Below, in pieces: positions 18,485-28,745 of a DNA stretch of 64,000 nt. The notes beneath the pieces were generated by a model. It searched no databases, had not been told where the DNA came from, and worked only from the letters and a program-made list of their open reading frames with translations. The stretch's first letter is position 1, and every line of letters starts with the position of its first letter. Source of the DNA: Vogesella oryzae (GTDB lineage: Bacteria > Pseudomonadota > Gammaproteobacteria > Burkholderiales > Chromobacteriaceae); the NCBI RefSeq assembly GCF_902829295.1, contig NZ_CADEPL010000025.1, positions 1 through 64,000 on the forward strand, in the 5' to 3' direction. The position numbers and the translations under genes are program-made.

Positions 18485-20179
18485 ATGACTACCTTCGAAA
18501 TGGAAAGCTTTGCCGCGCTGTTTGAGGAAAGCCTCTCCCTGCAGGAAATGCGCGCTGGTGAAGTGATCACCGCTGAAGTGGTTGGCGTTGATTCCAACTT
18601 CGTGACCGTTAACGCCGGTCTGAAGTCCGAATCCCTGATCCCGGTTGAAGAATTCAAGAGCGACAACGGTCAGCTGGAAGTGCAAATCGGCGACTTCGTG
18701 ACCGTAGCGATTGACTCCCTGGAAAACGGCTTCGGCGAAACCAAGCTGTCCCGTGAAAAAGCCAAGCGTCTGGCTGCCTGGGTTGACCTGGAAGAAGCGC
18801 TGGAAGCTGGCAAGATCCTGTCCGGCGTTATCAGCGGCAAGGTTAAGGGTGGTCTGACCGTTATGGTTAACGGCATCCGCGCCTTCCTGCCGGGTTCCCT
18901 GGTTGACGTGCGTCCGGTGAAAGACACCACTCCGTACGAAGGCAAGGAAGTCGAGTTCAAGGTTATCAAGCTGGATCGCAAGCGCAACAACGTGGTTGTT
19001 TCCCGTCGCGCCGTTCTGGAAGAGACCCTGGGCGAAGAGCGCAAGGCACTGCTGGAAACCCTGAAAGAGGGCGCAGTGATCAAGGGTATCGTCAAGAACA
19101 TCACCGACTACGGTGCATTCGTTGACCTGGGTGGTATCGACGGCCTGCTGCACATCACCGACCTGGCATGGCGTCGTGTGAAGCACCCGTCCGAAGTGCT
19201 GGCAGTTGGCGACGAAGTAGAAGCCAAGGTACTGAAGTTCGACCAAGAGAAGAACCGTGTATCCCTGGGTCTGAAGCAACTGGGCGAAGATCCGTGGGTG
19301 GGCCTGTCCCGTCGTTACCCGTCCGGCACCCGTCTGTTCGGCAAGGTAACCAACCTGACCGACTACGGTGCGTTCGTGGAAATCGAGCAGGGCATCGAAG
19401 GTCTGGTACACGTGTCCGAAATGGACTGGACCAACAAGAACGTACACCCGTCCAAGGTAGTTCAGGTAGGTGACGAAGTTGAAGTGATGATCCTCGAGAT
19501 CGACGAAGAGCGTCGTCGTATCAGCCTGGGCATGAAACAGTGCCAGGCTAACCCGTGGAACGAATTCGCCGACAACTTCAAGAAAGGCGACAAGCTGAAG
19601 GGCGCGATCAAGTCCATTACCGACTTCGGCGTGTTCGTTGGCCTGCCGGGCGGCATCGACGGTCTGGTACACCTGTCCGACCTGTCCTGGACCGAAGCTG
19701 GCGAAGAAGCCGTGCGCAAGTTCAAGAAGGGTGACGAGGTTGAAGCGCTGGTTCTGTCCATCGACGTGGAAAAAGAGCGCATCTCCCTGGGCATCAAGCA
19801 GATGGAAGGTGATCCGTTCAACAACTTCGTTGCCATGAACGACAAGGGCTCCCTGGTTAAGGGCATCGTTAAGTCCGCTGATGCCAAGGGCGCTGTAATC
19901 CAGCTGGAAGCCGACGTTGAAGGCTACCTGCGCGCTTCCGAAGTGTCGCGTGACCGCGTTGAAGACATCCGCACCCATGTTAAAGAGGGTGACGAAGTTG
20001 AAACCGTGATCATCGCTGTTGATCGCAAGTCCCGCTCCATCAGCCTGTCCATCAAGGCCAAGGACATGCAGGAAGAGAAAGCTGCCATGGCAGCCGTATC
20101 CTCCGATGCCAACGTGTCTGCTGGTACCACCAGCCTGGGCGCGCTGCTGAAAGCCAAACTGTCCGGCGGCAACGAGTAA
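18485..20179 (+). CDS. rpsA: 30S ribosomal protein S1
   Basis: 564 residues with six S1 (OB-fold) repeats. Repeats 3-6 show the [24 protein letters not shown] type pattern, recurring near residues 205, 290, 380 and 465. S1 binds mRNA on the small subunit. The start at 18485 ([13 protein letters not shown]) is the best fit; GTG at 18473 or ATG at 18500 are possible. Codon use is strongly biased to CTG, GGT, CGT and AAG, marking very high expression, and the gene has no dispersed-motif copy. Confidence 0.95.
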   Translation: MTTFEMESFAALFEESLSLQEMRAGEVITAEVVGVDSNFVTVNAGLKSESLIPVEEFKSDNGQLEVQIGDFVTVAIDSLENGFGETKLSREKAKRLAAWVDLEEALEAGKILSGVISGKVKGGLTVMVNGIRAFLPGSLVDVRPVKDTTPYEGKEVEFKVIKLDRKRNNVVVSRRAVLEETLGEERKALLETLKEGAVIKGIVKNITDYGAFVDLGGIDGLLHITDLAWRRVKHPSEVLAVGDEVEAKVLKFDQEKNRVSLGLKQLGEDPWVGLSRRYPSGTRLFGKVTNLTDYGAFVEIEQGIEGLVHVSEMDWTNKNVHPSKVVQVGDEVEVMILEIDEERRRISLGMKQCQANPWNEFADNFKKGDKLKGAIKSITDFGVFVGLPGGIDGLVHLSDLSWTEAGEEAVRKFKKGDEVEALVLSIDVEKERISLGIKQMEGDPFNNFVAMNDKGSLVKGIVKSADAKGAVIQLEADVEGYLRASEVSRDRVEDIRTHVKEGDEVETVIIAVDRKSRSISLSIKAKDMQEEKAAMAAVSSDANVSAGTTSLGALLKAKLSGGNE

Positions 20180-20182
20180 TTT

Positions 20183-20485
20183 ATGGACATGACCAAATCT
20201 GAGCTTATTGCGAGGCTTGCCGAGCGTTATCCTCAGTTGGTCGCCAAAGATGCTGAGCTGGCCGTCAAAACCATTCTGGATGCGATGGCCGGCAGCCTGG
20301 CAAAAGGGCAGCGAATCGAGATTCGCGGCTTCGGTAGCTTCGATCTGAACTACCGTCCGCCGCGGGTTGGCCGCAACCCCAAGTCCGGCAGCAGCGTTGT
20401 CGTTCCTGAGAAATACGTGCCTCACTTCAAGGCAGGCAAGGAATTGCGCGAGCGAGTTGATCTCGAGGACGGCGCTGACCAATAA
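20183..20485 (+). CDS. ihfB: Integration host factor beta subunit
   Basis: 100-residue DNA-bending protein of the HU/IHF family. [38 protein letters not shown] and [15 protein letters not shown] identify the beta subunit. It works with IhfA (not in this window) and co-activates sigma-54 promoters, which is relevant to the candidate promoter at 55137. The gene starts 3 bp after rpsA; MDM offers two ATGs (20183, 20189). A motif copy coincides with the conserved VGRN codons. Confidence 0.95.
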   Translation: MDMTKSELIARLAERYPQLVAKDAELAVKTILDAMAGSLAKGQRIEIRGFGSFDLNYRPPRVGRNPKSGSSVVVPEKYVPHFKAGKELRERVDLEDGADQ

Positions 20486-20506
20486 GTTGCTTGTTGTCTG
20501 TCTAGC

Positions 20507-20540
20507 AAAACGCTGCGACCACCGGTCGCAGCGTTTTTTT
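20507..20540 (+). terminator. Terminator after ihfB
   Basis: A perfect 14-bp stem, AAAACGCTGCGACC (20507-20520) with GGTCGCAGCGTTTT (20524-20537) and a 3-nt loop, ends in seven Ts. Confidence 0.95.
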
Positions 20541-20655
20541 ATGCCCTGCGCGCTTGGGGGGCTTCACGCTTTCGTTTAAACTTGCAGGGCTGATGGCGGT
20601 GCCGTCAGCATGATGTCATCGGCACCCCGAGTGTTGCGAACCGAGTGAGAGTCCC

Positions 20656-20949
20656 ATGCGTTACCTGTTCCGCCTGTTTGAGCTGCTGCTGCTCGTGTTG
20701 CTGGTTGCGGTTACCGTGCAGAACAGCACTGTGGTCGAATTCAAGCTGTTCTTCGGGCACAGCTGGCAAGTACCGCTGATCCTGCTGCTGCTGCTGTTCT
20801 TCGTCGCCGGCGCGGTCATTGGCTTGCTGGCAACCTTTGCCTATTCCCTGCGTGTCCGTCGCGAGCTATCGCAGCTCAAGAAGGAACTGCGTTCCCGTCA
20901 GGCTGCCAGCAAAGTGGTAGCTGACCCGAGTGATGCCCTGGCCGATTGA
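20656..20949 (+). CDS. lapA: LapA family membrane protein
   Basis: 97 residues with two transmembrane segments (about 6-22 and 38-62) separated by VQNSTVVEFKLFFG, then a charged coiled tail (RVRRELSQLKKELRS). This is the DUF1049/LapA pattern. LapA is the small inner-membrane partner of LapB in lipopolysaccharide assembly control. It starts 170 bp after ihfB beyond a strong terminator, so it probably has its own promoter, and it pairs with lapB 28 bp downstream. Confidence 0.9.
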   Translation: MRYLFRLFELLLLVLLVAVTVQNSTVVEFKLFFGHSWQVPLILLLLLFFVAGAVIGLLATFAYSLRVRRELSQLKKELRSRQAASKVVADPSDALAD

Positions 20950-20977
20950 GCCGGCGGTTTTCCGTATCCGAGGTTGA

Positions 20978-22144
20978 ATGTTGGATCTAGATCTGTGGTG
21001 GCTGTTGCTGTTCCCGGCGTTTTTCGGGCTGGGGTGGCTTGCCGCGCGCGTAGATTTGCGCGCTGTTTTGAAACAGGCCAAGGAAGTACCGGCTGCCTTT
21101 TACAAGGGGCTGGATGCGCTGGTGGATGATCGCACCGACGCAGCAGCACGTTCGCTGGCCGAGGTGGCACGCGCCCACCCGGACTCGCTGGATGTACAGC
21201 TGAGCCTGGGCAAACTCTATCGCCGACGCGGCGAGAATGATCACGCCATCCGTCTGCACCAGAAATTGCTGGAATTGCCGGATCTCACTGCAGAGCAGAA
21301 GTCCTTGGTGCGTTTCGAGTTGGCCCAGGACTTCCACAAGGCCGGGCTGGTGGATCGTGCCGAAGAGCTGCTGCTGACGCTGCTCAAGAGCCACACTATG
21401 GGCAAGCCGGCCCGCGAGCAGCTGCTGAGCATTTACCAGCAGGATCGCGACTGGGAGAAAGCCATCGCGACCGCTCGCGAACTGCGCAACGATGCTCATT
21501 CTTTCCAGCATGAAGTGGCGCAGTTCTTCTGCGAGCTGGCACAGGCCGCGCTGTACCAGTCCGATTACGACAAGGCTCGCCACTACGTACAAGAGGCGTT
21601 TGCCGCCAACCGCAAGTGTGTGCGCGCCAGCATCCTGCTGGGCGATATCGAAGTGGCCGAAGGCAAACTTGAGGCCGCGATCGCCGCCTGGCAGGCCATC
21701 GAGAAGCAGAATTATGAATACCTGGCCATGGTGGCCGAGCGGCTGTTCGATGCTTACGAAGCGCTGGGCAAGCAGCAGGAAGGCATCGCCTTGCTGCGCG
21801 GCTACCAGCGGACCTTCTCGCAGCTGGAATTGACCGACCTGCTGTACCAGAAAGTGGCCACCTACGAAGGCGAAGCCAAAGCGCTGGAGGCCGCGCGCGA
21901 GGCGGTGCATGCCCGGCCGAATCTGCTGGGTGTTTACCGCCTGATCGAAGCGCAGATGGACGAACTGAGTCCGGAAGGGCGCATGGATGCCGAAGTGGCG
22001 CGCGCACTGGTGATGAAACATGCGCAGAAACTGACCGTGCATCGCTGCAAGCGCTGCAATTTCCGCTCGCGGGCATTCTTCTGGCACTGCCCGGCCTGCG
22101 GCGAGTGGGAGAGCTTTACCCCCAACCGTTCGGAAACCAACTGA
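20978..22144 (+). CDS. lapB: Lipopolysaccharide assembly protein LapB
   Basis: 388 residues: N-terminal membrane anchor (residues 5-20), about nine tetratricopeptide repeats (for example [25 protein letters not shown]), and a C-terminal rubredoxin-like metal site ([10 protein letters not shown]...[10 protein letters not shown]). LapB (YciM) adapts LpxC to FtsH proteolysis and coordinates LPS synthesis. Its place next to lapA, pyrF and heptose genes fits that role. CCGAGG precedes the ATG at 20978. Confidence 0.93.
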   Translation: MLDLDLWWLLLFPAFFGLGWLAARVDLRAVLKQAKEVPAAFYKGLDALVDDRTDAAARSLAEVARAHPDSLDVQLSLGKLYRRRGENDHAIRLHQKLLELPDLTAEQKSLVRFELAQDFHKAGLVDRAEELLLTLLKSHTMGKPAREQLLSIYQQDRDWEKAIATARELRNDAHSFQHEVAQFFCELAQAALYQSDYDKARHYVQEAFAANRKCVRASILLGDIEVAEGKLEAAIAAWQAIEKQNYEYLAMVAERLFDAYEALGKQQEGIALLRGYQRTFSQLELTDLLYQKVATYEGEAKALEAAREAVHARPNLLGVYRLIEAQMDELSPEGRMDAEVARALVMKHAQKLTVHRCKRCNFRSRAFFWHCPACGEWESFTPNRSETN

Positions 22145-22164
22145 ATTCACCGATACGACCAAGC

Positions 22165-22911
22165 ATGAATCCATTGATCCTTGAAAATGCCGCGGCAAAC
22201 GTGGCCTCGCCGGTGCTGGTGGCACTGGACTTTTCCACCGCCGATGCGGCGCTGGCCTTTGCCGCCCGTCTCGACCCGAGCCAGTGCCGCCTGAAAGTCG
22301 GCAAGGAGCTGTTTACCGCCGCCGGTCCGCAACTGGTGGAACAGTTGGCTGCACGCGGTTTCCAGGTATTCCTGGACCTGAAATTCCACGACATCCCCAA
22401 TACCGTGGCCCACGCCTGCAAGATGGCGGCCGACATCGGCGTGTGGATGGTCAACGTGCACGCCTCCGGTGGCCGCCGCATGATGACGGCCGCCGTCGAG
22501 GCACTGGCCAACTACAGCCAGCGGCCGCTGCTGATCGCCGTCACCGTGCTCACCAGCATGGAAGCCGCCGATCTGGCCGAAATCGGCATCAGCGTGCCGC
22601 CACAGGAACACGTACTGCGTCTGGCGCGCCTGACCCGCGACAGCGGCTTTGATGGCGTGGTGTGCTCGGCGCAGGAAGCGCCGCTGCTCAAGGCCGAGAT
22701 CGGCCAGGACTTCAAGCTGGTGACGCCGGGCATCCGTCTGGCCGATAGCGTCGCTGATGACCAGCGCCGCGTGATGACGCCGGTTGCCGCCTTGCAGGCC
22801 GGGGCTGACTACCTGGTGATCGGTCGTCCGATCACCAAGGCGGTAGACCCGCTGGCGGTACTGACCGGCATCAATGCCGATATCCGCGCCTGGCAGCAAG
22901 GCCGGGCTTGA
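22165..22911 (+). CDS. pyrF: Orotidine 5'-phosphate decarboxylase
   Basis: 248-residue TIM-barrel enzyme making [16 protein letters not shown] starts the barrel and the catalytic [13 protein letters not shown] supplies the Asp-Lys-Asp set; LVTPGIR and [12 protein letters not shown] bind phosphate. The start at 22165 (MNPLILENA) is preferred to the in-frame codon at 22105 inside lapB. It follows lapB by 20 bp, the usual order. Confidence 0.95.
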   Translation: MNPLILENAAANVASPVLVALDFSTADAALAFAARLDPSQCRLKVGKELFTAAGPQLVEQLAARGFQVFLDLKFHDIPNTVAHACKMAADIGVWMVNVHASGGRRMMTAAVEALANYSQRPLLIAVTVLTSMEAADLAEIGISVPPQEHVLRLARLTRDSGFDGVVCSAQEAPLLKAEIGQDFKLVTPGIRLADSVADDQRRVMTPVAALQAGADYLVIGRPITKAVDPLAVLTGINADIRAWQQGRA

Positions 22912-22925
22912 ACGGAGGGACGAGC

Positions 22926-23888
22926 ATGAGCCTGTTGCAGCAACTGGGTCTGGCGCCCGAAGCATTGCGAACCAAGCTGGCGGCCAGTCGTGTGTTGGTG
23001 GTGGGAGACGTGATGCTGGACCGTTACTGGTTTGGCGACGTCAGCCGTATTTCGCCGGAAGCACCGGTGCCGGTGGCACGCATCAACCGCATGGAAGAAC
23101 GCGCCGGCGGTGCGGCCAACGTGGCGCGCAATATTGCCGGCCTCGGCGGCCACGCCACCATCTTGTCGGTGGTTGGCGATGACGAAGCCGCCACTGCGCT
23201 GTCGCGACTGCTGGCTGCCGATGGCATCCAGGCCTCGCTCAAGCGCGATCCGGACATCTCCACTACCGTGAAACTGCGCGTGGTGGCCCGGCAGCAGCAA
23301 CTGATCCGCCTCGATTTCGAGGACGCCCCCAGCCACGAAATTCTGGCCGACAAGCTGGACGAGTACGCCGCCATTGTCGCCGCGCATGATGTGGTAATCC
23401 TGTCCGATTACGGCAAGGGCGGCCTGACGCACGTGGCGCGCATGATCGCGCTGGCGCGTGCCGCCGGCAAACCGGTGCTGATCGACCCCAAGGGCGACGA
23501 CTACAGCAAATACGCCGGTGCCACCCTGCTGACCCCGAACCGCAGCGAGTTCCGCCAGGTGGCGGGCAGCTGGCAGAGCGAGGAGCAGCTTACCGCCAAG
23601 GCCGAGGCATTGCGCAGCGAGCTGAAGCTGGATGCGCTGCTGGTGACGCGCAGCGAAGAGGGCATGACCCTGTTCCGCGCCGATGGTGCGGTGCATGAGC
23701 CGACGCTGGCAAAAGAGGTTTACGACGTGTCCGGTGCCGGCGATACCGTGATCGGTACGTTGGGGCTGATGCTGGCCGCCGGGCTGGAAATGCCGCTGGC
23801 CATGAGTCTGGCCAATGCCGCCGCTGGCATCGTGGTGGCGAAACTGGGTACCGCCGTGTGCCATCAGCACGAGCTGTTTGCGCTGTAA
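22926..23888 (+). CDS. rfaE1: D-glycero-beta-D-manno-heptose-7-phosphate kinase
   Basis: 320-residue PfkB-family kinase equal to the N-terminal half of enteric HldE. VLVVGDVMLDRYWFGDVSRISPEAPVP is the heptose kinase signature; GGAANVARN, ILSDYGKGGLT and DVSGAGDTVIG (catalytic Asp) follow. The separate adenylyltransferase (HldC/RfaE2) must be elsewhere. GGAGGGA precedes ATG 22926. Together with hldD it supplies ADP-heptose for the LPS inner core. Confidence 0.94.
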   Translation: MSLLQQLGLAPEALRTKLAASRVLVVGDVMLDRYWFGDVSRISPEAPVPVARINRMEERAGGAANVARNIAGLGGHATILSVVGDDEAATALSRLLAADGIQASLKRDPDISTTVKLRVVARQQQLIRLDFEDAPSHEILADKLDEYAAIVAAHDVVILSDYGKGGLTHVARMIALARAAGKPVLIDPKGDDYSKYAGATLLTPNRSEFRQVAGSWQSEEQLTAKAEALRSELKLDALLVTRSEEGMTLFRADGAVHEPTLAKEVYDVSGAGDTVIGTLGLMLAAGLEMPLAMSLANAAAGIVVAKLGTAVCHQHELFAL

Positions 23889-23923
23889 ACGGTAGCCGTC
23901 AGTAGCAGGAAAGCGAGGCGCGC

Positions 23924-24502
23924 ATGTTGTGGCACGATGAAGTCCTGCAGTTCTGGTTTGGTGGCAGCAGCGACGAGATGCTGTCCATCCCGCGCGATGC
24001 CTGGTTCAAGAAAGATGCGGTCTACGACAGCATTATCCGCGAGCGATTTCTGGAGCTGGTCACTGCGCTGCAGGCCGGCAGACTGGCGCCGGTGCTGGAT
24101 GATGCCCGTCAGGCCTTAGCCTGGTTGATCGTGGCCGACCAGTTTCCGCGCAACCTGTTCCGTGGCGAGGCGCGAGCGTTTGCCAGCGATGCGCTGGCAC
24201 AGCAGGTGGCGCGTGATATGTTGGCCGCCAGGCTGGACCAGCAGCTGCCGCCGGTGGCGCGCTGGTTCTGTTATCTGCCGCTGGAGCACAGCGAGCAACT
24301 GGCGGACCAGCATGAATGCGTGCGCCGTTTTACCGCGTTGCCGCCGGACAGCCCGGGCTATGCTTCCGTGCTGGATTACGCCGCTCGTCACCGCGACATC
24401 ATTGCCCGCTTCGGCCGGTTTCCACACCGTAACGCCGCACTGGCGCGCAATAGTAGTGCCGAAGAGCTGGCCTTCCTGCAGCAGCCGGGCAGCAGCTTTT
24501 AA
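23924..24502 (+). CDS. DUF924 family protein
   Basis: 192-residue soluble helical protein. HDEVLQFWFGG near the start, WLIVADQFPRNLFRG and FCYLPLEHSEQLADQHECVRRF are hallmarks of DUF924, a TPR-like fold of unknown function. It lies between the two heptose genes in the same direction (35 and 52 bp gaps) and is likely co-transcribed; I infer no link to LPS from sequence. Confidence 0.9.
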   Translation: MLWHDEVLQFWFGGSSDEMLSIPRDAWFKKDAVYDSIIRERFLELVTALQAGRLAPVLDDARQALAWLIVADQFPRNLFRGEARAFASDALAQQVARDMLAARLDQQLPPVARWFCYLPLEHSEQLADQHECVRRFTALPPDSPGYASVLDYAARHRDIIARFGRFPHRNAALARNSSAEELAFLQQPGSSF

Positions 24503-24554
24503 CCGAATCGATACCGGGTTGGCCGCAGGCCGGCTCGCCTGAAAGGGAACACAC

Positions 24555-25550
24555 ATGACCATCGTCGTTACCGGCGCCGCCGGTTTTATCGGCTCCAACA
24601 TCGTCAAGGCGCTGAATGCACGCGGCGAAACCGACATCCTGGCGGTAGACAACCTCACCAAGGGCGACAAGTTCGTCAACCTGGTGGATTGCGAAATCAG
24701 CGACTATCTGGACAAGCAGGATTTCATCAACCTGATCGGCAGTGGCGATTTTGATGGCGAGATCCGTGCCATCCTGCATCAGGGTGCCTGCTCGGACACC
24801 ATGAACCACGACGGCAAGTACATGATGGAGAACAACTACCAGTACACGCTGGAGCTGTTCGAATTCTGCCAGGCCGAGGAAATCCCGCTGCTGTACGCTT
24901 CCAGTGCCGCCACCTATGGCAAGGGCAGTGTGTTCAAGGAAGACCGCCAGTACGAAGGCCCGCTCAATGTCTACGGCTACTCCAAGTTCCTGTTCGACCA
25001 GGTGCTGCGTCGCCGCATGAAGGAAGGCCTCACCGCGCAAGTGGCCGGCTTCCGCTACTTCAACGTCTACGGTCCGCAGGAGCAGCACAAGGGCCGCATG
25101 GCCTCGGTGGCGTTCCACAACTTCAACCAGTACCGTGAAACCGGCAAGGTGAAGCTGTTCGGCGGCTACGATGGCTACGCCGACGGCACCCAGAGCCGTG
25201 ACTTCGTGTCGGTGGAAGACGTGGTGAAGGTCAACCTGTACTTCCTGGACAACCCGGACAAGCACGGCATCTTCAACCTCGGCTCCGGTCGTGCGCAGCC
25301 GTTCAACGACGTGGCGGTGGCTACCGTCAACGCCTGCCGCCGGCATGAAGGCAAGCCGGCGCTGAGCCTGGCGGAGCTGGTAGCGCAGGGCATCCTGGAA
25401 TACATCGACTTCCCGGAGGCGCTGAAGGGCAAGTACCAGAGCTTTACCCAGGCCGATATCGGCAAACTGCGCGAGGCGGGTTACAGCGACGCGATGCTGA
25501 CCGTGGAGCAGGGGGTGGACCGTTACGTGGACTGGCTGATGACGCGCTAA
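24555..25550 (+). CDS. hldD: ADP-L-glycero-D-manno-heptose 6-epimerase
   Basis: 331-residue extended short-chain dehydrogenase. [16 protein letters not shown] binds NADP, QGACSDT and SSAATYG hold the catalytic Ser, and [11 protein letters not shown] the Tyr and Lys. It epimerises ADP-D-glycero-D-manno-heptose for LPS core assembly. A dispersed-motif copy lies in the gap before the gene; none is inside it. Confidence 0.96.
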   Translation: MTIVVTGAAGFIGSNIVKALNARGETDILAVDNLTKGDKFVNLVDCEISDYLDKQDFINLIGSGDFDGEIRAILHQGACSDTMNHDGKYMMENNYQYTLELFEFCQAEEIPLLYASSAATYGKGSVFKEDRQYEGPLNVYGYSKFLFDQVLRRRMKEGLTAQVAGFRYFNVYGPQEQHKGRMASVAFHNFNQYRETGKVKLFGGYDGYADGTQSRDFVSVEDVVKVNLYFLDNPDKHGIFNLGSGRAQPFNDVAVATVNACRRHEGKPALSLAELVAQGILEYIDFPEALKGKYQSFTQADIGKLREAGYSDAMLTVEQGVDRYVDWLMTR

Positions 25551-25717
25551 GTCGTGATGACGGCATTGCGTTGCTGACGGGCTGCCTGGGGGCGGCCCGT
25601 TTTGCTTTCATGGCGGCAACACAGCCCGCGTGGCGGACAACTTTCAAGTCAGGGCTTAAATTGACGATGGGTTTGCTGATAACATCTGTCAATGGCAACT
25701 CACCGAGACGTAAAGCA

Positions 25718-26173
25718 ATGAAATGTCCCTTCTGCGGCGGTATCGATACCCAGGTGGTGGATTCCCGCGTCAGCGATGATGGCAGCACCATCCGCCGTCG
25801 CCGCCGCTGTCTGGGCTGTGAAAAACGCTTTACCACATTCGAGACTGCCGACGTCCGCATGCCGCAGGTGGTGAAAACCGGCGGCCACCGCACCGAGTTC
25901 GATGTGGAAAAGGTGCGCACCAGCTTCTTGCGCGCGCTGCACAAGCGGCCGGTGTCCACACCGCTGGTGGACGACGCCATCGACCGCATCTGCCAGCGCC
26001 TGCTGCAACTGGGCGAGCGCGAGGTATCCAGCCGCCAGATCGGCGAGATGGTGATGAACGAACTGGCCAAGCTGGACAAGGTGGCGTACGTGCGGTTTGC
26101 CTCGGTCTACAAGAGCTTCCAGGACATCGCCGAATTCAGCGATGCCATCAAGGAAATCCAGAAGAAGCCCTGA
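25718..26173 (+). CDS. nrdR: Transcriptional repressor NrdR
   Basis: 151 residues. The zinc ribbon uses Cys3, Cys6, Cys31 and Cys34 (MKCPFCGG, RCLGCEKRF), followed by an ATP-cone (about 49-139: VVKTGGHRTEFDVEKVRTSFLRAL). NrdR senses dATP/ATP and represses ribonucleotide reductase operons. The start at 25718 is fixed by the zinc ribbon. The usual upstream neighbour glyA is absent here. Confidence 0.96.
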   Translation: MKCPFCGGIDTQVVDSRVSDDGSTIRRRRRCLGCEKRFTTFETADVRMPQVVKTGGHRTEFDVEKVRTSFLRALHKRPVSTPLVDDAIDRICQRLLQLGEREVSSRQIGEMVMNELAKLDKVAYVRFASVYKSFQDIAEFSDAIKEIQKKP

Positions 26174-26250
26174 TGCCGGCCGGCGGCGAGCTTGCGCGGC
26201 TGCTTCCTGCCGGCGGGCCGCCCCGCATGCGGCGGGCAAGGAGGTAGCAG

Positions 26251-26787
26251 ATGACAACTTCTCATATCACCCTGCGTGATGCCGAAGAACAGCATGCGGC
26301 GCAACTGTTTGCGCTGATCAATGGCAGCCGCGATGTACTGGGGCAGTGGCTGCCGTGGGTAGAGAACTCGCAGACCGAAGAACAGGTGCGCGAGTTTCTG
26401 CAGCTGCGGGTTTGCGAGCGACGTCTGGGCGCCTCGCGTACCTGTCTGATCGACGTGGATGGCCAGATTGCCGGCGTGTGCGATTTGCACGGTATCAGTC
26501 ATCAGGACCGCCGCGCCGCCATCGGCTACTGGCTGGCCGATACCTACGTTGGCCGCGGCATTCTGCCGCAGGCACTACAGCAACTTTTGACCATTGCCTA
26601 CCGCGAGCTGGGGCTGCACCGTACCGAAATCATCACCGCGGCGGCCAACCTGCGCAGCTGTGCGGTGGCCGAGCGCATGGGCTTCCAGCAGGAAGGGGTG
26701 CTGCGTGGCTACCTGTATATCCGCGGACGCCATTGGGATGCCCGCATCTACAGTCAGCTGGCGAGCGAGTGGGATGTAACGCCATGA
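26251..26787 (+). CDS. GNAT acetyltransferase, RimJ/RimL-like
   Basis: 178 residues with the ribosomal-protein N-acetyltransferase pattern: LGQWLPWVEN near residue 30, AAIGYWLADTYVGRGILPQALQQLL (acetyl-CoA-binding motif A), then NLRSCAVAERMGFQQEGVLRGY. Such enzymes acetylate protein N-termini or small amines; the target is unknown. AAGGAGGT lies just before the start. Its stop overlaps the ribD start (ATGA), so the two are translationally coupled. Confidence 0.88.
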   Translation: MTTSHITLRDAEEQHAAQLFALINGSRDVLGQWLPWVENSQTEEQVREFLQLRVCERRLGASRTCLIDVDGQIAGVCDLHGISHQDRRAAIGYWLADTYVGRGILPQALQQLLTIAYRELGLHRTEIITAAANLRSCAVAERMGFQQEGVLRGYLYIRGRHWDARIYSQLASEWDVTP

Positions 26788-27914
26788 GCTTTACTGCCGA
26801 CGATCACCGCTACATGCAGCAGGCGTTGCGGCTGGCGGCCGCCGCCACCCGCCGCGCGGCGCCCAATCCGGGTGTCGGCTGCGTGCTGGTGCGCGATGGC
26901 GAGATCATCGGCGAGGGCGCGACGCTGCAGGTGGGCGGCGATCATGCCGAGATCCAGGCGATCAAGGATTGTTACGCCCGCGGTCTGACGCCTGCCGGCG
27001 CGACCGCCTATGTCACGCTGGAGCCGTGCAGCCACCACGGCCGCACGCCGCCGTGTGCCGAGCGCCTGATCCACGAACAGCTTGGCCGCGTGGTGGCGGC
27101 GATGGTCGATCCCTATCACCAGGTCGCCGGCCGCGGCATTGCCATGCTGCAGGCCGCCGGCATTCGTGCCGAGTCCGGGCTGCTGGCGGCCGAGGCGCAG
27201 CGGGTGCATCGCGGCTTCCTGTCGCGGGTGACGCGGCAGCGGCCGTTTGTCACCCTCAAGGCGGCGGCGACGCTGGACGGCAAGACCGCCTTGCTCAACG
27301 GCGTCAGCCAGTGGATTACCGCCGCCGATGCGCGCCGCGACGTGCATGCCTTGCGTGCGGCCAACTGCGCAATCCTGACCGGCAGCGGTACCGTGCTGGC
27401 CGACGACCCGCAGCTGACGGTGCGCGATGTGCCGTGCCAGCGCCAGCCGGCGCGGGTGGTGGTGGACAGCCAGCTGGCCACCGCTGCCAGCGCCCGTATC
27501 TACGATGCCAGCGTGGCACCGGTATGGCTGGCAACCGCGGTAGCCGACGAGGCGCGCTGGCAGCCATACCGCGCCCGCGGCGTCACGGTGTTGCTGTTGC
27601 CGGCGGCGGATGGCCATGTCGATCTGCCGGCGTTGCTGCACGCGCTGGCGGCTGCCGGCATCAATGAGCTGATGGTGGAGGCGGGGGCCGGGCTGAACGG
27701 CGCGCTGCTGCAAGCTGATCTGGTGGACGAGATGGTGCTGTATCTGGCGCCCTATCTGGCCGGCGATGCCGCCCGCGGCCTGTTTGCCTGGCCGGCGTTG
27801 ACCTCACTGGACGACAAGCTGGGGCTGACGGTACAGGAGATGCGCATGGTTGGCCACGACTTGCGGCTGCGCCTGCAACCAGTCGCGGCCGGCGACGGTC
27901 GAATTGTCGGATAA
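26784..27914 (+). CDS. ribD: Riboflavin deaminase/reductase RibD
   Basis: 376-residue bifunctional enzyme of riboflavin synthesis. The N-terminal deaminase has HAEIQAI and PCSHHGRTPPCAERL (zinc site, catalytic Glu). The C-terminal reductase has FVTLKAAATLDGKTA, ILTGSGTVLADDPQLTVR and INELMVEAGAGLNGALLQ. Length is normal. The gene is overlapped at its start by the GNAT gene. No ribE or ribBA follows; the next gene is unrelated. Confidence 0.95.
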   Translation: MSFTADDHRYMQQALRLAAAATRRAAPNPGVGCVLVRDGEIIGEGATLQVGGDHAEIQAIKDCYARGLTPAGATAYVTLEPCSHHGRTPPCAERLIHEQLGRVVAAMVDPYHQVAGRGIAMLQAAGIRAESGLLAAEAQRVHRGFLSRVTRQRPFVTLKAAATLDGKTALLNGVSQWITAADARRDVHALRAANCAILTGSGTVLADDPQLTVRDVPCQRQPARVVVDSQLATAASARIYDASVAPVWLATAVADEARWQPYRARGVTVLLLPAADGHVDLPALLHALAAAGINELMVEAGAGLNGALLQADLVDEMVLYLAPYLAGDAARGLFAWPALTSLDDKLGLTVQEMRMVGHDLRLRLQPVAAGDGRIVG

Positions 27915-27972
27915 GATGCGAACCGCTATGCTGCACACCGCGCAGGATCATGGCAATCAGGAGAAAGCCCGG

Positions 27973-28659
27973 ATGAGTAGTGCGGAAAAGAACGGAAAAG
28001 CCGGTACCGGTGATGCCCAGGATGCGCTGGATGCCTACCTGCGACTGTTGGAAAGCAAGGGGGCGAATAGCGAGGTGCTGGCGTTGCGCCGCCGGGTGCT
28101 GTCACGGCTGAACATGATCGTGCGCGGCCAACCGCGCACCACCACCATGTTCCGTTCCGCAGTGGACGCGCTGTTGTCGTTGTGCGCGCCGGAAGACCGC
28201 CCGGGCGCCATGACCGCGGCGCGCGAGTACTACTATTTCTGGATCGGCGACGTCAAAAAAGTTACCGAGCTGAATGCCAAGTCCGGCTTCACCACCAGCC
28301 CCGTGCGCCTGCCGGTACTGGCGTCGTTCGATGACCTGCAGCAGCGCATGAGCGATGCCGGTTTCGACACCTACCCGCCGTCGCTGGAACTGTACCTTGG
28401 GCAGCTGTACGAGCTCGGCTCGGAGGAAGACGTGTTGGGCGAGCGCGGCGAACTGCTCAAGCCGCTGCTGTTCCTGCTGCACGACCAGCCGCACCACCCG
28501 GACAGCTACCGCATGGCGGTGGATGCCATGCTGCTGCACCTGTCCGACAGCTGTGCCAGCGAAACCTTTCTCACCATCGCCCGCGAATTCTTCTACTACT
28601 GGCTGTCGTTTCCCGACGCCGATGTCCGCGAACAATTTGGCGTGCCACAGCCGGTCTGA
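27973..28659 (+). CDS. Conserved-looking hypothetical protein
   Basis: 228-residue soluble, mostly helical protein that I do not recognise. It has a charged, low-complexity N-terminus, then two similar aromatic segments, AAREYYYFWIGD (about residue 80) and IAREFFYYWLSFPD (about 205), each at the end of a helical block. This suggests an internal duplication of roughly 120 residues. AGGAG lies ten bases before ATG 27973; an earlier in-frame ATG is at 27916. It follows ribD in the same direction. Confidence 0.7.
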   Translation: MSSAEKNGKAGTGDAQDALDAYLRLLESKGANSEVLALRRRVLSRLNMIVRGQPRTTTMFRSAVDALLSLCAPEDRPGAMTAAREYYYFWIGDVKKVTELNAKSGFTTSPVRLPVLASFDDLQQRMSDAGFDTYPPSLELYLGQLYELGSEEDVLGERGELLKPLLFLLHDQPHHPDSYRMAVDAMLLHLSDSCASETFLTIAREFFYYWLSFPDADVREQFGVPQPV

Positions 28660-28745
28660 GCGCGCGGACTGTTCTGCCGGCCAATTGAGCGCCATTTTTG
28701 CCACTGGCATCATGCGGCCAACCTCGTCTTGATCTGGAGTTCTGC

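Noticed and set aside
17672-20482. Very long minus-strand open frame (936 codons) opposite cmk and rpsA
   Set aside because: Its composition is that of an antisense shadow of strongly codon-biased rpsA. It has no ribosome-binding site or recognisable domain, while cmk, rpsA and ihfB on the plus strand are certain.
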